NCBI RefSeq assembly: GCF_009789235.1
Contig: NZ_WSTB01000003.1
Location: forward strand, 372,001-436,000
Direction of reading: 5' to 3'
DNA from: Flavobacterium hydrocarbonoxydans
GTDB taxonomy: Bacteria; Bacteroidota; Bacteroidia; Flavobacteriales; Flavobacteriaceae
DNA length: 64,000 nt
The stretch's first letter is position 1; every line of letters begins with the position of its first letter. Below the pieces are notes generated by a model. It saw only the letters and a list, made by a program, of their open reading frames with translations, was not told the DNA's origin and did not search any database. Positions 25,695 to 32,714 of this stretch are shown piece after piece. The position numbers and the translations under genes are program-made.

Positions 25695-26642
25695 TTGACA
25701 ATAGAAGATTTTATAAAATTAATTAGACCAAAGTATTATAATAGACTGACGCGATTACTGGTTGTCAGTGGAATTGCTTTACTCTCAAAACCTGTATGGC
25801 TTGACATACTGAATCTTTTTCTTGGTGGATTAAAATTATCAATCATTGGAGAATTTGACTGGTTATTAGGGTTAGTAATTATTATAATAGCCTTAATTTA
25901 CAACACATATCACAGAAAACTTGATTTAGAACATGAATCTAAAAGTAAGCCTGCATTCCAAGAGGTGCAGTACATTAAGTTTACTTATTTTGGAAATCTA
26001 TGTCAAGAGATACTTCCAATATTAAAAGATAACGAATATATTTTTTTGAATACTGGCCCAACTTGCTCAAACGACTTAGGGCCGTTAAGAACAGATTTAA
26101 CCGTTTGGGAAAAATTAAAAAAGAAAGCAATACTCCCAAATAATAAGGCAATAAAAAAATTAATAAAAAATAATTTTCAATTAGTACCTGAAAAATATGG
26201 AGCGCTTTTTAATAAAATGTTGTTACATATAGATGCTTTTAAGAAACACGTCAAAAATCCTAATTTTGACTATTCTGAATTTCAATTTCCAAAACAATTT
26301 GCCGAAGTTATATTTGCCGAGAGTTTTGAGTACGCAAAAACTAATAAGAATTTAGTAAAAAAGCATGAATGGATAAGAAAGAATATTAATGAAAAATACG
26401 TTTTAGATTGGATAATTTTTGGATCCATAGTTTTTACACCTGAAAAAGCAAGTGATCTTGACTTAGCAATATTAATGCATGAAGAAAATGACTTTGACCA
26501 ACTTAGTACGTATATTGAGGGACTCAAATTTGATTTCAAAATCAAATTTAAAAAAGACCTTCATGTATCAATATTCGAAAATACAGAAGTACTAGATTTT
26601 ATAAGTTTCTCAGAGAAAAATCCGCTAAAAATAAAAAAGTAA
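25695..26642 (+). CDS. Membrane-anchored nucleotidyltransferase-fold protein
   Basis: 315 residues from a TTG start at 25695. Two hydrophobic segments lie near residues 18-50 and 55-71. After a middle domain, the C-terminal part has the minimal nucleotidyltransferase motif: FGSIVFTPEKASDLDLAIL, with Gly243-Ser244 and metal-ligand Asp254 and Asp256. The third acidic position is unclear (KKDLHVSIF, 287-293). The family resembles MNT/DNA-polymerase-beta-like transferases fused to membrane segments. It overlaps the next gene by 1 bp. Such a pair inside a cassette suggests a defence, toxin-like or signalling module, but no known system is matched. Confidence 0.6.
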   Translation: MTIEDFIKLIRPKYYNRLTRLLVVSGIALLSKPVWLDILNLFLGGLKLSIIGEFDWLLGLVIIIIALIYNTYHRKLDLEHESKSKPAFQEVQYIKFTYFGNLCQEILPILKDNEYIFLNTGPTCSNDLGPLRTDLTVWEKLKKKAILPNNKAIKKLIKNNFQLVPEKYGALFNKMLLHIDAFKKHVKNPNFDYSEFQFPKQFAEVIFAESFEYAKTNKNLVKKHEWIRKNINEKYVLDWIIFGSIVFTPEKASDLDLAILMHEENDFDQLSTYIEGLKFDFKIKFKKDLHVSIFENTEVLDFISFSEKNPLKIKK

Positions 26643-27004
26643 TGGGAAAAGATTTACACTACTCAATAAGACCATTTATTGAAAATGCACTTAAGCATCA
26701 TCATGTAGTTAAGGAAGTTAAATCTATTCAAATTGATAATTTCTATGCCTATGAAGTTATTAGAAATGGAATGGATAGTGTTATCGTTGTTTTAAGTGAT
26801 GATTATTTTTTTGGTGAAAATGCAATTCAAAAAAAACCTGAAATTTTGAAAGACGGTGGTTTTTTTTTAAAAGCGAGACCTGAAGGTGGAGGAATCGAAA
26901 AAAGTATCCCTGCTGAAAAACTAGGAATTGGTAGAATAGGAAAATTGTTAGGTGCTCTAAATAGAAATGATTTTTGGAATTACGAACCACCAAAAAAAGA
27001 TTAA
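26642..27004 (+). CDS. Small cytosolic partner of the membrane nucleotidyltransferase
   Basis: 120 residues, no signal peptide or membrane span. The sequence alternates strands and helices (YAYEVIRNGMDSVIVVLSDDYFF, KARPEGGGIEKSIPAEKLGIG). No family recognised. The start codon overlaps the stop of the upstream gene (TAATG), so the two are strictly coupled and travel together in one cassette. By analogy with two-gene conflict modules it might regulate or neutralise the upstream enzyme; this is inference from arrangement only. Confidence 0.6.
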   Translation: MGKDLHYSIRPFIENALKHHHVVKEVKSIQIDNFYAYEVIRNGMDSVIVVLSDDYFFGENAIQKKPEILKDGGFFLKARPEGGGIEKSIPAEKLGIGRIGKLLGALNRNDFWNYEPPKKD

Positions 27005-27018
27005 ACACCCAAGAACTA

Positions 27019-27153
27019 CTGCTAACAGCCGTTTGGCGTGATTGGGGTTTTAGGCTGAATTTAAAGATGGTTTTGTGTTTGGAAAATTTGTGTTTAACCG
27101 AAAAATCTCGCCTCTTTATTCCCCAACCTCACCAAGCGCCGGAACGTTAGCAA
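27019..27153 (+). other. attC-like site 4
   Basis: The left box CTGCTAACAGC (27019) complements GTTAGCAG at 25653. Inner arms TTGGCGTGATTGGGG and CCCCAACCTCACCAAGCGCC pair with a few unpaired bases. The right end is GGAACGTTAGCAACC with GTT at 27146. Length is 135 bp. This is the best formed site of the island. Confidence 0.7.
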
Positions 27154-27172
27154 CCATTAATTTCGAACTCGT

Positions 27173-27808
27173 ATGAAAAAGACATTTTTGATTATAATGA
27201 TTATGTTTATTAGTTGTAAAAAAAGTGCAACAGAATTTGAATTTAAAACAAAAGATCGAAATATTTTAAATAATGTTAGTTTGCTAAATCAAAAATGTGA
27301 AGAGTTATTTCTTAAAAGTTTTTCAGAAAAAGAATTCGAAAAATATTTTAAACTTAACTCTAAAGAAACTTATTTACGATGTGGAGAAAATAAATTTCGA
27401 TTAAATGATTCTGTAAATTGCAAACCAAACTTTTATAGAATTTCCTATGATTTTAGTTTTGAAAATAACTTCCAAGAAACAATCGAAATTGATTTTGATT
27501 CTTTGAATAGGCAAATTAATATAAATACAGATTTACTGAAAGGTTTACGTCGGTTTGCAGACAATAAAATTAAAATAAATAGACAAACGGCTCTAGAGAT
27601 CGCAAGAAAATATGAAATTTCAGGAGAAAATATAAATATATTCTTTAAGATTTATAAATATCCCAAATCAAGTCCGAAATACAAATCAAAAAATTCTATT
27701 CTTTATTATTGGGAAATAACCAAAGAATGTAACCATTGCAATTCAATATCAGTCGATGCAGAAAGTGGAAATGTATTTGAAGAACGAATATCTGAATACG
27801 TATATTAA
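27173..27808 (+). CDS. Hypothetical lipoprotein, cassette cargo
   Basis: 211 residues. The leader MKKTFLIIMIMFISC ends in a lipobox-like ISC (Cys15), so an envelope lipoprotein is predicted. The mature part is basic-acidic mixed, with four Cys including ECNHCNSISVDAESGNVFEE at the end; the C-terminal half resembles a PepSY-like fold (AESGNVFEERI, and the KINRQTALEIARKY helix). No firm family. Bounded by attC-like sites on both sides. Confidence 0.62.
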   Translation: MKKTFLIIMIMFISCKKSATEFEFKTKDRNILNNVSLLNQKCEELFLKSFSEKEFEKYFKLNSKETYLRCGENKFRLNDSVNCKPNFYRISYDFSFENNFQETIEIDFDSLNRQININTDLLKGLRRFADNKIKINRQTALEIARKYEISGENINIFFKIYKYPKSSPKYKSKNSILYYWEITKECNHCNSISVDAESGNVFEERISEYVY

Positions 27809-27946
27809 CAACAGCTCACAGTCGTTTCACGCAATTGCTCATTTTGTGGTAAGTTCACGCTTACGTTTCGCAAGAATTTTTATCTTTAACAGAAAATAAT
27901 TGGTTCCGAAGTTCGTAACTGTCGTGAAGAGGCGGAACGTTAGCGG
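27805..27946 (+). other. attC-like site 5
   Basis: The left box TTAACAACAGC is less regular; arms CAGTCGTTTCACGC and GTCGTGAAGAGGCGG pair imperfectly. The right end is GGAACGTTAGCGGTAA with GTT at 27939. The central part (TTACGTTTCGCAAGAATTTT, AACAGAAAATAATTGGTTCC) is almost identical to that of the site at 31118. Confidence 0.6.
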
Positions 27947-27975
27947 TAATTTTGAACTAATCAAAGCACATATAG

Positions 27976-28995
27976 TTGACAACAGAAAAGAAACCAAAAA
28001 AAATAAAACCAAAAAGTAAAGGGACTGATTTGAAACCATACATGGTTGCTGTTGGAGTTTTATCACTGATTTTACTTTTGTACATTTCATATAGAATGTA
28101 TGTTACCGAACGAAATTTAATTCCAGTAAGTATATTTGCTTTAATTGCAGGAGCAGTTTTTGAAACAAAACGCTTAACGAAAAAATGGTGGATTGTTATA
28201 TCAACAGCTCTTGGTTCATTTTTCTTCAGTTTCTTAGCCTTTCTTCCAGGTAAGCGAGAACATCATTATGATTTTGAAAATCATATTCAAATTTGGCCAT
28301 ACTGTTTTCTTATTTTCTTTTTAATATTTACAATTGCTTTTAACAAAGACAAAATAATTCCAAAATTAACCGAAGGAATTACATTACTTCAGTCGATAGT
28401 TATTATATATTGGGTTGTAGATTTTGGCTTAATTACAACGGATAATTTATTTTTAATTATTTTATTGTGTTTAGGTTTACTTTTCTCATTTTTTTCTTTT
28501 TTTCATGCATTCACAGGCACAGAATTGACACGAACAAGCAGATTAACGTTGAGTATTTGGAGTACAATTATATTTGTTTTACTTGCTACTGAAAATATAA
28601 TTCGAATTTTTCAAAATGAACAAATCGAAAACACTGAAAATATAACCAGTGGATTTTATATTGGACTTCAATATTTTCTTTTAGGAGTATCTAGCGTCTA
28701 TATTGTTCAAAACTATTTTATGTTAATTGGTTTTTTACCCGGAAAAGGAACTTTCTTCAATAAACAATACTACAAAGATTTAAAAGAGTTGAAAAGTGAT
28801 CATATAAAAAGATATTCTATGCAACAAATTGATATTTTACATTCTTTATACTGTATTATCTTCACTAGTGGGATTTTCTATTTAAATTTTCACTACAAAA
28901 TTGTTCCAAAACATATTGCGATTTGGATTGTGTTTGTGACTTTTCCCTTTATCATATATATTTACGAATATATAACACAAAAAAACAACCACTAA
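27976..28995 (+). CDS. Polytopic membrane protein, cassette cargo
   Basis: 339 residues from TTG at 27976 (a shorter form could start at ATG 28042). A basic N-terminus (EKKPKKIKPKSKG) is followed by about eight or nine hydrophobic segments. No catalytic motif or family recognised. The stop codon lies within the left box of the next attC-like site, so the cassette has almost no spare sequence at its 3' side. Confidence 0.6.
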   Translation: MTTEKKPKKIKPKSKGTDLKPYMVAVGVLSLILLLYISYRMYVTERNLIPVSIFALIAGAVFETKRLTKKWWIVISTALGSFFFSFLAFLPGKREHHYDFENHIQIWPYCFLIFFLIFTIAFNKDKIIPKLTEGITLLQSIVIIYWVVDFGLITTDNLFLIILLCLGLLFSFFSFFHAFTGTELTRTSRLTLSIWSTIIFVLLATENIIRIFQNEQIENTENITSGFYIGLQYFLLGVSSVYIVQNYFMLIGFLPGKGTFFNKQYYKDLKELKSDHIKRYSMQQIDILHSLYCIIFTSGIFYLNFHYKIVPKHIAIWIVFVTFPFIIYIYEYITQKNNH

Positions 28996-29148
28996 CAGCT
29001 ACAACGGATTTGGACAACTGGCTTAATTGAAAGTTGGTTTTGTATTTGGAAGAATTGCTTCGCCTGTTCGCTATCTCGGGTGGCAAATCCGAAAATAGAG
29101 CTTAATTTAGTCACAAACCTACTGTAGCGCCAAGACACGTTGGCGGTA
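28989..29148 (+). other. attC-like site 6
   Basis: Left box CCACTAACAGC (one mismatch to the complement of GTTAGCGG at 27939). Arms CTACAACGGATTTGG and CACAAACCTACTGTAG pair. The centre holds TTGCTTCGCCTGTTCGCTAT and GGGTGGCAAATCCGAA, which form a secondary hairpin (TTCG...CGGGTGGCAAATC). The right end is ACACGTTGGCGG with GTT at 29139. Confidence 0.68.
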
Positions 29149-29199
29149 ATATTAGCCCAAAATATCCAAATGAAAAATCCAACAAAATTGAAATAATCA

Positions 29200-29841
29200 A
29201 TGGAAAATCTAAACCAACAAATCAGACTTCATTCACTTGGTGCAACTGTAAGGCATAAATCTACTTTTGAAAACTTAATTTCTTTCCAAAACGAAGAAAA
29301 ATTAACCCCTGAATTTATTAAAGAGTGGGCTGTTCCTTTTTATATGAATCTTGAAGAAACTAATCAAGAATGGTTTGAATTATTATTAGATGCAAAAAAG
29401 AAAATAACCAAAGAAGATGTTATAAAATTGCTTGGAGATTTTAATTGGAGAACAAGACAAACTGGAGCATTCTTTGCGATAATCAATAACTATACAGATT
29501 TAATAGACATTATTGGTATACACTTCCTAAAAAGTGAAGTTTGTTACGCTGGACGAATTTACGCTTATATGTTTGCTAGTTTAAACGACAAAAAATCAAC
29601 AGAATATTTAGATGATTATTTAGATTATTATTTATCCAAAAGCGAGCTTTGGTTTGACCAAAGTGAAGCTATGGAAGCTTTAGCTTACATCGACAAAATA
29701 AATAACAGTAACTTAATTGACAGGCACAAAACAAATTGGCTAAAGTTTATTCAAAATAAACCAAATTGGAAAGCAGAAATCAACACCGAATATTTAGAAA
29801 ACTATATTGAATTTATAAACAAAGTTAAAGACAATAAATAG
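29200..29841 (+). CDS. DUF6000-family protein
   Basis: 213 residues, no signal or membrane span, helical. Conserved DUF6000-like stretches are seen: VPFYMNLEE, DFNWRTRQTGAFFAI, SEVCYAGRIYAYMFA, and LDDYLDYYLSKSELWFDQSEAMEALAYID. The family is widespread in small mobile clusters and has no known biochemical role; the HEAT-like helical pattern suggests protein binding. The cassette ends are exact complements over 10 bp (29139 and 29849), so it is intact. Confidence 0.68.
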   Translation: MENLNQQIRLHSLGATVRHKSTFENLISFQNEEKLTPEFIKEWAVPFYMNLEETNQEWFELLLDAKKKITKEDVIKLLGDFNWRTRQTGAFFAIINNYTDLIDIIGIHFLKSEVCYAGRIYAYMFASLNDKKSTEYLDDYLDYYLSKSELWFDQSEAMEALAYIDKINNSNLIDRHKTNWLKFIQNKPNWKAEINTEYLENYIEFINKVKDNK

Positions 29842-29848
29842 AAAGTAC

Positions 29849-29985
29849 TACCGCCAACAGCTACTCCTATGAATTTGGGCAAAAGGCTTATTGGCAAGTT
29901 GGTTTTGTATTTGGGATGATTTGCATAACCGAAAGATTACGCATTTATAATCCTAAACCCGCTGTAGTGCCAAAACGTTACCTGC
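29849..29985 (+). other. attC-like site 7
   Basis: TACCGCCAACAGC (29849) is the exact complement of GTTGGCGGTA at 29139. The arms are CTACTCCTATGAATTTGGG and CCTAAACCCGCTGTAG. The right end is AAAACGTTACCTGC with GTT at 29977. Length is 137 bp. Confidence 0.68.
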
Positions 29986-29996
29986 ACACTTAACCT

Positions 29997-30116
29997 ATGA
30001 AAATTCTAACAACACCAGAAGAATTACAGGAATTTCAAGAGGCTATTGCGCCTTTTTTTTTATTACTCACACTTCATTTAGTCATTATTTTTATTGTTGT
30101 GGCAAATTATATTTGA
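29997..30116 (+). pseudogene. Start of a truncated fifth cassette gene in array 2
   Basis: ATG at 29997 opens a frame (MKILTTPEELQEFQEAI) 20 bp after the GTTACCTGCAC cassette start. It soon runs into the terminator repeat block that begins near 30021 and then reads a low-complexity hydrophobic tail to TGA at 30114-30116. Probably the genuine cassette gene was lost by deletion or by arrival of the repeat block. Confidence 0.35.
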
Positions 30117-30338
30117 TTTTTTATTTTACCACGCTTTCTGTGGCAAATTTATTTTTATTTATTTTTTGCCACAGAAAGTGTGGCAAATTATATTTTTAGT
30201 TTCATTTTGCCACAAAATGCGTGGCAATTTTTTCTAAAATTTTATTTTGTTGCAACTATTGTGATTTTATTTTAAAATTATTTTTTTGTCACAAGAAACG
30301 GCGCAAAATTATTTTTATTTTCATTTTGTGGCAACCAA
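30021..30338. repeat. Terminator plus palindrome cluster 2
   Basis: Homologous to 21993-22316. It opens with ACAGGAATTTCAAGAGGCTA and a terminator-like hairpin (AGAGGC/GCCT with T-tract, 30037-30062). The palindromes from about 30100 include TACCACGCTTTCTGTGGCA, TTGCCACAGAAAGTGTGGCA and TTGCCACAAAATGCGTGGCA. Stems are GCCAC/GTGGC here against GCTAC/GTAGC in cluster 1, so both arms changed together. Confidence 0.65.
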
Positions 30339-30429
30339 AAAATGCAGGATTACGATTGTTAGCAATTTGTTTTAACCGATAATGACAACTCCCAAACATT
30401 TTATGATATAACCTAAAAGTTCTGTGATA

Positions 30430-30649
30430 CTATTTAAAAACTTTTCTGAAATACCGTAAAACTACTTGTATTTAGATCTTAGATTATAGCTATACTTGCC
30501 CTGTACAAATATTTGACGATTTTGGTTTTCCGTAAGGGAAATAATAAATAATTGTTGATATTTGTTTTTAGATACTATACCATTATTTTGTCATACATAT
30601 CTATACTTATAGGGGTGGGTATGTATGACTTTATCATACATATATACAA
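30430..30649 (+). repeat. Leader block B before array 3 (candidate attI plus promoter)
   Basis: Duplicate of 25446-25652 with the same landmarks. The inverted repeat ATGTATGA-CTTTA-TCATACAT (around 30620-30640) is perfect here. The block ends ATATATACAA directly before GTTGGCAG (30650). Confidence 0.6.
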
Positions 30650-30682
30650 GTTGGCAGCAAGTTTAAAACCCTTATAAACTAC

Positions 30683-31111
30683 ATGAAAACTATAATTTTA
30701 TTACTATTTGTTTATTCATTTGCTTGTGGACAGAAAAAAGAAAATGGAAAATTAAGCCTTGAAGGTATCTATGAAACCAAATGTGAATTCATAGACGATG
30801 ACAAAGAAGGAGAAAAATCATTTCTAAGATTTTATTCAAATCAGAAAGTATTGAGTGTTGGAACAGAATGTGACGCAACCGTTAATGATTTAAAAAGTTG
30901 GTTCAACATGGAAATGGAGAATAAATCCATCGGAGATTATAAAATTAAAGGTAAAAGAATAAAATTCTCGACAACAAGTCCGATAGGAACAGTTAAATAT
31001 TGTGGACGTTTAACAAGCCAAGGGATTTTAAAGTTAAAGTCAAAAAGCTTGATAAACGGAAATAGAAGTCGAGAAGAATATCAATTAGTTGAAGGTGAAG
31101 GTTTGAAATAA
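30683..31111 (+). CDS. Hypothetical small lipoprotein, cassette cargo
   Basis: 142 residues. The leader MKTIILLLFVYSFAC has an FAC lipobox (Cys15). The mature part is a predicted small beta-barrel (GIYETKCEFIDDDKEGEKSF, LRFYSNQKVLSVG, YCGRLTSQGILKLKSK). No family recognised. It is the first gene after leader block B, so the leader is the likely source of its promoter. Confidence 0.62.
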   Translation: MKTIILLLFVYSFACGQKKENGKLSLEGIYETKCEFIDDDKEGEKSFLRFYSNQKVLSVGTECDATVNDLKSWFNMEMENKSIGDYKIKGKRIKFSTTSPIGTVKYCGRLTSQGILKLKSKSLINGNRSREEYQLVEGEGLK

Positions 31112-31117
31112 AACCTA

Positions 31118-31250
31118 CTGCTAACAGCTTGGCAAGATTGCGAATTTTGTAATAAATTTACGTTTACGTTTAGCAAGAATTTTTATCTTTAACAGAAAAT
31201 AATTGGTTCCGAAGCTCGCAACCTCGCCAAGCGCAGGAAGGTTATGTGCT
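31118..31250 (+). other. attC-like site 8
   Basis: Left box CTGCTAACAGC at 31118; arms TTGGCAAGATTGCGA and CTCGCAACCTCGCCAAGCGC pair. The centre is shared with the site at 27805. The right end is GGAAGGTTATGTGCT with GTT at 31241. Confidence 0.68.
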
Positions 31251-31269
31251 ATGCTACCAAACAAACTAA

Positions 31270-31728
31270 ATGATTATGAATAAATCCAAAATCACTGAAA
31301 TATATTATTTTATATTATCATTTATTCTTCTATTCGTGTTTATTTTATTTTATGGCTTGGCTTTTTCACTCCAAGAATTATCACTAAAACTCTCTTATAC
31401 TAAAATGTCAAATAATCAAAGCCTAATATATTTTTGGCTTATTTTTATGTTTTTAATCACACTAAGTAGACAAATAAAACTGAAATTTAGAAGTTATTAC
31501 CCAAATCTAATTTTAATTATTCTTGGTCTAATACTTATGTTTTACTTCAATATATTTTCCCATAATAGTCACTCATATCAACTTACAATAAAAAAAGATA
31601 CAATGATATACAAAACGGAAAATTTCACTAATGGTTATATTACTTTCAGAACCTTACAATTATTTATCTTAGTTATATTAATCCCAAGTAGTTTAAATAT
31701 TCTTCGAAGCAAAAAACACAGCACATAA
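31270..31728 (+). CDS. Four-span membrane protein, cassette cargo
   Basis: 152 residues with four hydrophobic segments (about 10-35, 55-72, 80-100 and 125-145) and short basic loops. Start may be ATG 31270 or 31276 (MNKSKITEIYYF). No family recognised. The unit is a complete cassette with exactly complementary 10-bp ends (31241 and 31720). Confidence 0.6.
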   Translation: MIMNKSKITEIYYFILSFILLFVFILFYGLAFSLQELSLKLSYTKMSNNQSLIYFWLIFMFLITLSRQIKLKFRSYYPNLILIILGLILMFYFNIFSHNSHSYQLTIKKDTMIYKTENFTNGYITFRTLQLFILVILIPSSLNILRSKKHST

Positions 31729-31883
31729 CAGCTAATACAACGGATTTGGGCAATATGCTTTAATGAAAAGTTGTTTTTGCATTTGGATGATTTGCTTCGC
31801 CTGTTCGCTATCGCTCGGGTGGCAAATCCAAGAATGGGCTTAATTTAGTCCCAAACCAGATGTAATACCAGAACGTTGTGTAC
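31720..31883 (+). other. attC-like site 9
   Basis: AGCACATAACAGC (31720) is the exact complement of GTTATGTGCT at 31241. Arms TAATACAACGGATTTGGG and CCCAAACCAGATGTAATACC pair with unpaired bases. The centre holds TTCGCCTGTTCGCTATCGCT and GGGTGGCAAATCC. The right end is AGAACGTTGTGTAC with GTT at 31875. At 164 bp it is longer than classic attC sites. Confidence 0.68.
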
Positions 31884-31933
31884 TATAATACCGTATAATC
31901 CTACATAACAACCCAAAATTACTTTATAAAAAC

Positions 31934-31964
31934 TTGCACATTGTTAACTTTTAAGATAACTTTG
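31934..31964 (+). promoter_or_regulatory. Promoter of the RelE/HigA cassette
   Basis: TTG at 31934-31936 and TAACTTTG at 31957-31964 are separated by 20 bp, close to the Bacteroidota -33/-7 arrangement. The ATG follows at 31969. The cassette therefore carries its own promoter, as is usual for TA cassettes. Confidence 0.6.
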
Positions 31965-31968
31965 CCGA

Positions 31969-32307
31969 ATGGGTAGAGAAATTATATTTTATGAAAATCA
32001 TTTTATTGAGTTTTACCAAAACCAAGACGAAAAGGTAAAAGAAAAAATTAAATATGTTCTTGAATTAATAAAACAAGTCGATAAAGTTCCCGAGAAATTT
32101 TTAAAACATTTAACTGGAACAAATGGGCTTTATGAAATAAGAATTGAATATCAGTCAAATATTTACAGAATATTTTGCTGTTTTGATAAAGGAAAATTAG
32201 TCGTTCTTTTTAATGGTTTTCAGAAAAAATCACAAAAGACACCAAAAAACGAATTAGAAAAAGCATTGAATTTAATGAACGAGTATTTTCAACAAAAAAA
32301 CATTTAA
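31969..32307 (+). CDS. RelE/Gp49-like type II toxin
   Basis: 112 residues. The pattern DEKVKEKIKYVLELIKQVDKVPEKFLKHLTGTNGLYEIRIEYQSNIYRIF is typical of the phage Gp49-like HigB/RelE toxins, including the conserved LYEIRIE strand, the central Arg (IYRIF) and the C-terminal FQKKSQKTPKNELEKA helix. Predicted ribosome-dependent mRNA interferase. The antitoxin gene follows after 1 bp. It is the last cassette of array 3. Confidence 0.82.
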   Translation: MGREIIFYENHFIEFYQNQDEKVKEKIKYVLELIKQVDKVPEKFLKHLTGTNGLYEIRIEYQSNIYRIFCCFDKGKLVVLFNGFQKKSQKTPKNELEKALNLMNEYFQQKNI

Positions 32308-32308
32308 A

Positions 32309-32608
32309 ATGAAAGATTATAAAACCATAAAAACTTTCGATCAACTTATTGAGGTTGAACACGGAAAAATCGGCACAGAAAGTAGAAATAGCTACGAAGA
32401 AAAATCACAGATGTTTATCATAAGCGAAATGCTTAAACACGCTCGAAAAGAAGCTAATATAACTCAAGAGCAATTGGCGGAAAAAACTGGAACAAAAAAA
32501 AGCTACATTTCGAGAATTGAAAACGGAAAAGGAAATATTCAACTTTCAACATTAATCAGAATTTTTGAATTAGGATTAAATAAAAGGATTGGATTAACCT
32601 TTTTGTAA
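32309..32608 (+). CDS. HigA-like XRE antitoxin
   Basis: 99 residues. An XRE helix-turn-helix is at about 45-95 (RKEANITQEQLAEKTGTKKSYISRIENGKGNIQLSTLIRIF). It starts 1 bp after the toxin stop, in the toxin-first order typical of hig loci. It should neutralise the toxin and repress the promoter at 31934. Family length is normal. Confidence 0.85.
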   Translation: MKDYKTIKTFDQLIEVEHGKIGTESRNSYEEKSQMFIISEMLKHARKEANITQEQLAEKTGTKKSYISRIENGKGNIQLSTLIRIFELGLNKRIGLTFL

Positions 32609-32628
32609 ATATTATTACAGTACTAATT

Positions 32629-32639
32629 GGTACACAAAC
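32629..32639 (+). other. Degenerate left box at the end of array 3
   Basis: GGTACACAAAC is the complement of the cassette start GTTGTGTAC (31875) with one extra A. No second arm follows, so this is the remnant of the terminal recombination site. Confidence 0.45.
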
Positions 32640-32714
32640 AACAAGATTGTGTTTAATATTCCAATTTAAAAAGTAATCATTTAGTTTTAAAATCCAATTA
32701 AAAATACCTCAAAT

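Larger units (their letters stand above)
25446..29985 (+). mobile_element. Integron-like cassette array 2
   Basis: Leader block A followed by four complete units, each ending in an attC-like site (27019, 27805, 28989, 29849). Unit ends: GTTAGCAG/CTGCTAAC (exact), GTTAGCAA/TTAACAAC (poor), GTTAGCGG/CCACTAAC (one mismatch), GTTGGCGGTA/TACCGCCAAC (exact over 10). All genes point the same way. A fifth unit begins at 29977 (GTTACCTGCAC) and is cut off by the terminator block. Confidence 0.72.
30430..32640 (+). mobile_element. Integron-like cassette array 3
   Basis: Leader block B, then three units: a lipoprotein (ends GTTGGCAG/CTGCTAAC, one mismatch), a membrane protein (GTTATGTGCT/AGCACATAAC, exact over 10), and a RelE/HigA toxin-antitoxin pair (GTTGTGTAC/GTACACAAAC, one inserted base). 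The last unit has no recognisable right arm, so the array ends there. A TA module at an array end fits its known role in stabilising cassette arrays. Confidence 0.72.
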
